Assembly: GCA_902478725.1 (NCBI GenBank)
Contig: CABSMD010000120.1
Span: 1-7,699, forward strand
DNA: 7,699 nucleotides
Direction of reading: 5' to 3'
Source of the DNA: an uncultured Clostridia bacterium
GTDB lineage: Bacteria > Bacillota > Clostridia > HGM11514
Part shown: in pieces, positions 5,343 to 7,699 of the stretch
How positions within the stretch are numbered: position 1 is the first letter of the stretch
How the letters are laid out: each line of letters begins with the position of its first letter
Translations under genes and position numbers: made by a program
Notes under the pieces: model-generated
Told to the model about the DNA's origin: nothing
Databases searched by the model: none
What the model saw: only the letters and a program-made list of their open reading frames with translations

Positions 5343-7547
5343 TTATAAAACTTCGTATTCGATCCCGTCCGGCACGGTAATCTTATGCTGTCCGTCGCCA
5401 GACAGCTCCGCGTCGATGATCCCAAACGGCGTCGGCACCTTAATGTGCGCCTGCTCCAACCCGCAGGTGCGCGGGCGCAGGGTGATTTTTTGAAAGCCCG
5501 GCTCCATGATGGCGAGCCCCAAAAGCTTTATGGGAAGCTGGTAAACCGGGGTTGCGCCCCAGGCGTGGGAGTAATCGCAGTTCCCTTCCCATATCTCCTT
5601 CATGCCGCCCGAAAACTCATCCGTCAGCCGCTTCCAACGGCGTATCTGAGGCAGTCCATACTGCTCAAACAAGTTGGCAGCGGCGAGCGCGTCAATCACA
5701 AAATGCAGAAAATAAGGCTGGGCGGCGATCAGTGAACCGTCGTTTATGACCTTTTCCATAATCGGCGCGCGCAGGGATTCCTCTGCCAGGCCGTAAAGCA
5801 CGGCAAGCGAGTTGGTGTGCTGGCTGAAATACCGGCGTCTGGGATTTTGCGGCTGCCAGGCGTTTTCCTGTCCCGGCGTGTCCAGGCCGTCAAAGTACAG
5901 TCCCCGTTCCGCGTCATAAAACGCCGCGAACCCATCCTTTACCGCCTGCGCTCTTTGTTGGTAAACATCTGCCTCTTCGCCGCGCAAGCCGCACAGATAT
6001 GCCGCGTCCAGCAGCGCCTTGTAATAAAAGGCGTTCAGGCAGGCCTGCCCCAAGCATTTTGGTGGATGGTGCAGGGTATACCCGTCCACCTCCACCCAGT
6101 CGACGAACATATAATTGGGGGGATTCTCGATCAGGCCGTTTTGCCCTATGTAGGAATGGAAGCGTTCGAGCAGGATGCAAAGCGCGTCCCACACCTCATC
6201 CAGTACCGAAAAATCCGCCGTATAGCGGCAGTATTCCGCCACCATCTGCACCCAGATCAGGCTATAGCTGGTGTGGAACATCACCCCGTCATTCATCCGC
6301 AGGTAATCGGCGGTGCGCACGATGTCCAGCCGGGTAAGGCGGGTATCGGAAAAGCAGGCATATCCCATCAGGCTTTCGATGAAGTAGTCGCCGGTGCACC
6401 CGAGCGTCTCCTGATGGAGAGGGCTGTCCAGGTGCAGTGACTGGCGGCAGATGGTAAGCGTCCATTTTCCGACTTCATAAATGCGGTTGAGCGTTTCGTC
6501 CGGGCAGTGGAAGCTCCCTTCCTCCGGCGCGGGATAGCAGGTGAACATCAGCCCGGGACTGGTCAGCGTGACGGCCTCCCCCGCAAAGCCCTCCAGCGTC
6601 ACCCCGATACAGCCGACGCTCTGCATCCGCAGCCCCCGGTACTCGAAGGCTTCGGATGTGACAACCCGTTCGGTTTCGTGGGCTTTGCCGATCTGCTCCT
6701 GGATGGAGAGGGTGATTCTCAGGTTTTTCGTACCCCGGTAGCCGAACGACACATAGCCGGAGTAGATTTTGTCAAATTTCAAATACAGGGTCAGCGGACA
6801 GCCCGGCTGGATGGTGATGCTGCCGCCCCGGCCGGATACCCTATCCTGTTGAAGGATAGCCCCATCGCCTCCGCTATACGCGGCATTCGAGCAGGAGGAC
6901 GCTGTGCCGCCGTCACAGGAAACCCGCGCGCGGTAGTCGGGGAACACGAACACCTCGGAAGGAGGCACAAACCGCTCGCACAGGGGCGGCAGGGGCGACA
7001 GGAGTAAGCAGCGGCTGTCTCCGGTCTCCACAGCCTGTTCCCAGGGAGCCTCCGGCGCGGTCATGTTTACACTTTTATCGGGCCGGACGCGGCTGTTAAG
7101 CCGCGCCTGCCAGGTAGAATCGGTGTGGATTGCAAAAGCGCTTTTAGATTCACCCATACAGGAGAGCCAAAAGCCGCCCCGTCCGGCGGAATACTCGGTC
7201 ATGGCAAGGCCGCCTAGCTGCACCTGCGCAAAGATGCGGTTTTTGCCCTTTTGCAAAGGCACGGTATATTCGCTCGCGTACCAATGGGGCATCGGTTTTT
7301 GGTTGCCATAGTCGCCGCCCGGCGCAACCGGACCGGAACCGGTCAGCCGCCCATTCACCCACAGCCGGTAGCGGGTATCGGCCGACACGGTCAATTTGGC
7401 TGACGGTATCTCCTCCTCCAACACAAACTCCTTTTGAAATTCCGCCACGCAAAAGGTGTATTTCGTCTTGTCGCAAAAGATGGTCGGGTAGGTCACAGCA
7501 GGGTGCTTCGCCGGATCAAGCCAGATCCATTTCGCCTGTGTTTCCAT
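5343..7547 (-). CDS. GH78-type alpha-L-rhamnosidase-like glycoside hydrolase
   Basis: 734 residues, complete. There is no signal peptide, so it is probably cytoplasmic and acts on imported oligosaccharides. Order: N-terminal beta-rich rhamnosidase-type domain (about 1-140, with AKLTVSADTRYRLWVNGRLTG at 50-70), further beta region (about 195-340), (alpha/alpha)6 six-hairpin catalytic domain (about 345-680) and a C-terminal beta domain (about 682-734). The catalytic segment DSPLHQETLGCTGD (374-387) lines up with the GH78 pattern DCPQRDERLGWTGD, giving D374, E380 (proposed acid) and D387. EIWEGN with E654 (proposed base) and SHAWGA with H661 match the second conserved site. Known GH78 enzymes release L-rhamnose by inversion. 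Odd: the two arginines and the tryptophan of the first motif are replaced by H378, T381 and C384, so the sugar may differ. ATG 7547 has AGGAGG six bases upstream. No transporter or regulator of its own is visible in the window. Confidence 0.87.
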   Translation of the reverse strand: METQAKWIWLDPAKHPAVTYPTIFCDKTKYTFCVAEFQKEFVLEEEIPSAKLTVSADTRYRLWVNGRLTGSGPVAPGGDYGNQKPMPHWYASEYTVPLQKGKNRIFAQVQLGGLAMTEYSAGRGGFWLSCMGESKSAFAIHTDSTWQARLNSRVRPDKSVNMTAPEAPWEQAVETGDSRCLLLSPLPPLCERFVPPSEVFVFPDYRARVSCDGGTASSCSNAAYSGGDGAILQQDRVSGRGGSITIQPGCPLTLYLKFDKIYSGYVSFGYRGTKNLRITLSIQEQIGKAHETERVVTSEAFEYRGLRMQSVGCIGVTLEGFAGEAVTLTSPGLMFTCYPAPEEGSFHCPDETLNRIYEVGKWTLTICRQSLHLDSPLHQETLGCTGDYFIESLMGYACFSDTRLTRLDIVRTADYLRMNDGVMFHTSYSLIWVQMVAEYCRYTADFSVLDEVWDALCILLERFHSYIGQNGLIENPPNYMFVDWVEVDGYTLHHPPKCLGQACLNAFYYKALLDAAYLCGLRGEEADVYQQRAQAVKDGFAAFYDAERGLYFDGLDTPGQENAWQPQNPRRRYFSQHTNSLAVLYGLAEESLRAPIMEKVINDGSLIAAQPYFLHFVIDALAAANLFEQYGLPQIRRWKRLTDEFSGGMKEIWEGNCDYSHAWGATPVYQLPIKLLGLAIMEPGFQKITLRPRTCGLEQAHIKVPTPFGIIDAELSGDGQHKITVPDGIEYEVL

Positions 7548-7585
7548 CGAATCCCTCCTAAAAATAAAGTAATAAGATTAATTTT

Positions 7586-7613
7586 TTAATAAGCAGTATC
7601 TCCTCTGTCACAA
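7586..7613 (-). promoter_or_regulatory. Weak candidate promoter of the GH78-like gene
   Basis: On the minus strand, TTGTGA (7613-7608), 16 bases, then TATTAA (7591-7586), each matching four of six consensus bases. It is the best pair I see in the AT-rich gap, but AT-rich DNA yields such matches easily, and the gene may instead be transcribed from further upstream as part of an operon. Confidence 0.3.
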
Positions 7614-7637
7614 CGAGTATGCTGTTTTTTGTGTTCT

Positions 7638-7679
7638 TTATTTAACTTGCCTTTTTTCGGTTTTCTCTGTTTTTTTCAT
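7638..7679 (-). CDS. Possible 13-codon ORF (leader peptide or gene remnant)
   Basis: ATG at 7679 to TAA at 7638 encodes MKKTEKTEKRQVK, with seven of 13 residues Lys or Arg. GGAGG (7692-7688) lies exactly eight bases before the ATG, an ideal ribosome-binding site. It could be a leader peptide, the truncated start of a lost gene, or the C-terminal end of a protein that begins beyond the right edge: the same frame is open to the edge, and another frame is open from the edge to TAA 7644-7642. The window edge prevents a choice. Confidence 0.3.
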   Translation of the reverse strand: MKKTEKTEKRQVK

Positions 7680-7699
7680 TAAGTAAGCCTCCATTGAAT

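Larger units (their letters stand above)
7548..7699. other. AT-rich gap upstream of the GH78-like gene
   Basis: About 150 bases rich in A and T, with many A or T runs, in contrast to the GC-rich genes. Apart from the ribosome-binding site of the GH78-like gene, the weak promoter and the short ORF listed separately, I see no strong hairpin, riboswitch or RNA gene. An imperfect hairpin (arms near 7593-7603 and 7614-7622) has bulges and is not convincing. Confidence 0.5.

Noticed and set aside
5817..6440. Plus-strand ORF of 207 codons and other ORFs within 5385-7476
   Set aside because: These are shadows of the GH78-like gene, which is continuous and matches its family from end to end.
7593..7630. 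Possible plus-strand terminator (AGCAGTATCTC with GAGTATGCT, then T run)
   Set aside because: The arms pair only with two bulges and the stem is AT-rich; no plus-strand gene ends nearby.

Overview
The window looks like chromosomal DNA of an endospore-forming, moderately GC-rich member of the Clostridia (an Oscillospirales-like Firmicute is my best guess). The grounds are a SpoIVFA/SpoIVFB-like pair, a TIGR03960-type radical SAM gene next to it, strong AGGAGG ribosome-binding sites and rho-independent terminators with long U tracts. It holds eight protein-coding genes, one of them cut by the window edge, plus one possible 13-codon mini-ORF. I see no rRNA, tRNA, CRISPR array or insertion sequence.

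Left block (1-3337, minus strand): an operon read right to left. It has a sigma-E-like promoter, a LytM/M23 membrane protein (SpoIVFA-like), an M50 intramembrane metalloprotease (SpoIVFB-like) and an uncharacterised radical SAM protein that runs off the left edge. In Bacillus subtilis spoIVFA-spoIVFB lie just before rplU-rpmA. In many Clostridia radical SAM genes and an RNase G gene sit in between, so I expect those genes to the left of the window. The end of the SpoIVFB-like gene is odd: it overlaps the next start by 83 bases, and a one-base change would restore a tidy 288-codon gene.

Middle block (3362-4882, minus strand): three small transcription units. A class I SAM methyltransferase (3404-4219) and a PspC-domain membrane protein (4311-4520) each end in a clear terminator. 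Upstream of them is a 74-residue protein that I do not recognise, with a near-consensus promoter. It is transcribed divergently from an XRE-family regulator (4966-5262, plus strand). The shared gap contains inverted repeats that could be the regulator's operators.

Right block (5301-7699, minus strand): a complete 734-residue GH78-type (alpha-L-rhamnosidase-like) six-hairpin glycosidase. It converges on the XRE gene across a shared bidirectional terminator. Upstream of it is a strikingly AT-rich 150-base stretch with a short ORF that has a good Shine-Dalgarno sequence. This may be a leader peptide, a gene remnant, or coincidence.

I found no convincing wholly new multi-gene system. The points most worth a second look are the SpoIVFB/radical SAM junction, the sigma-E-like promoter, the XRE/74-residue divergent pair, and the altered catalytic motif of the glycosidase.
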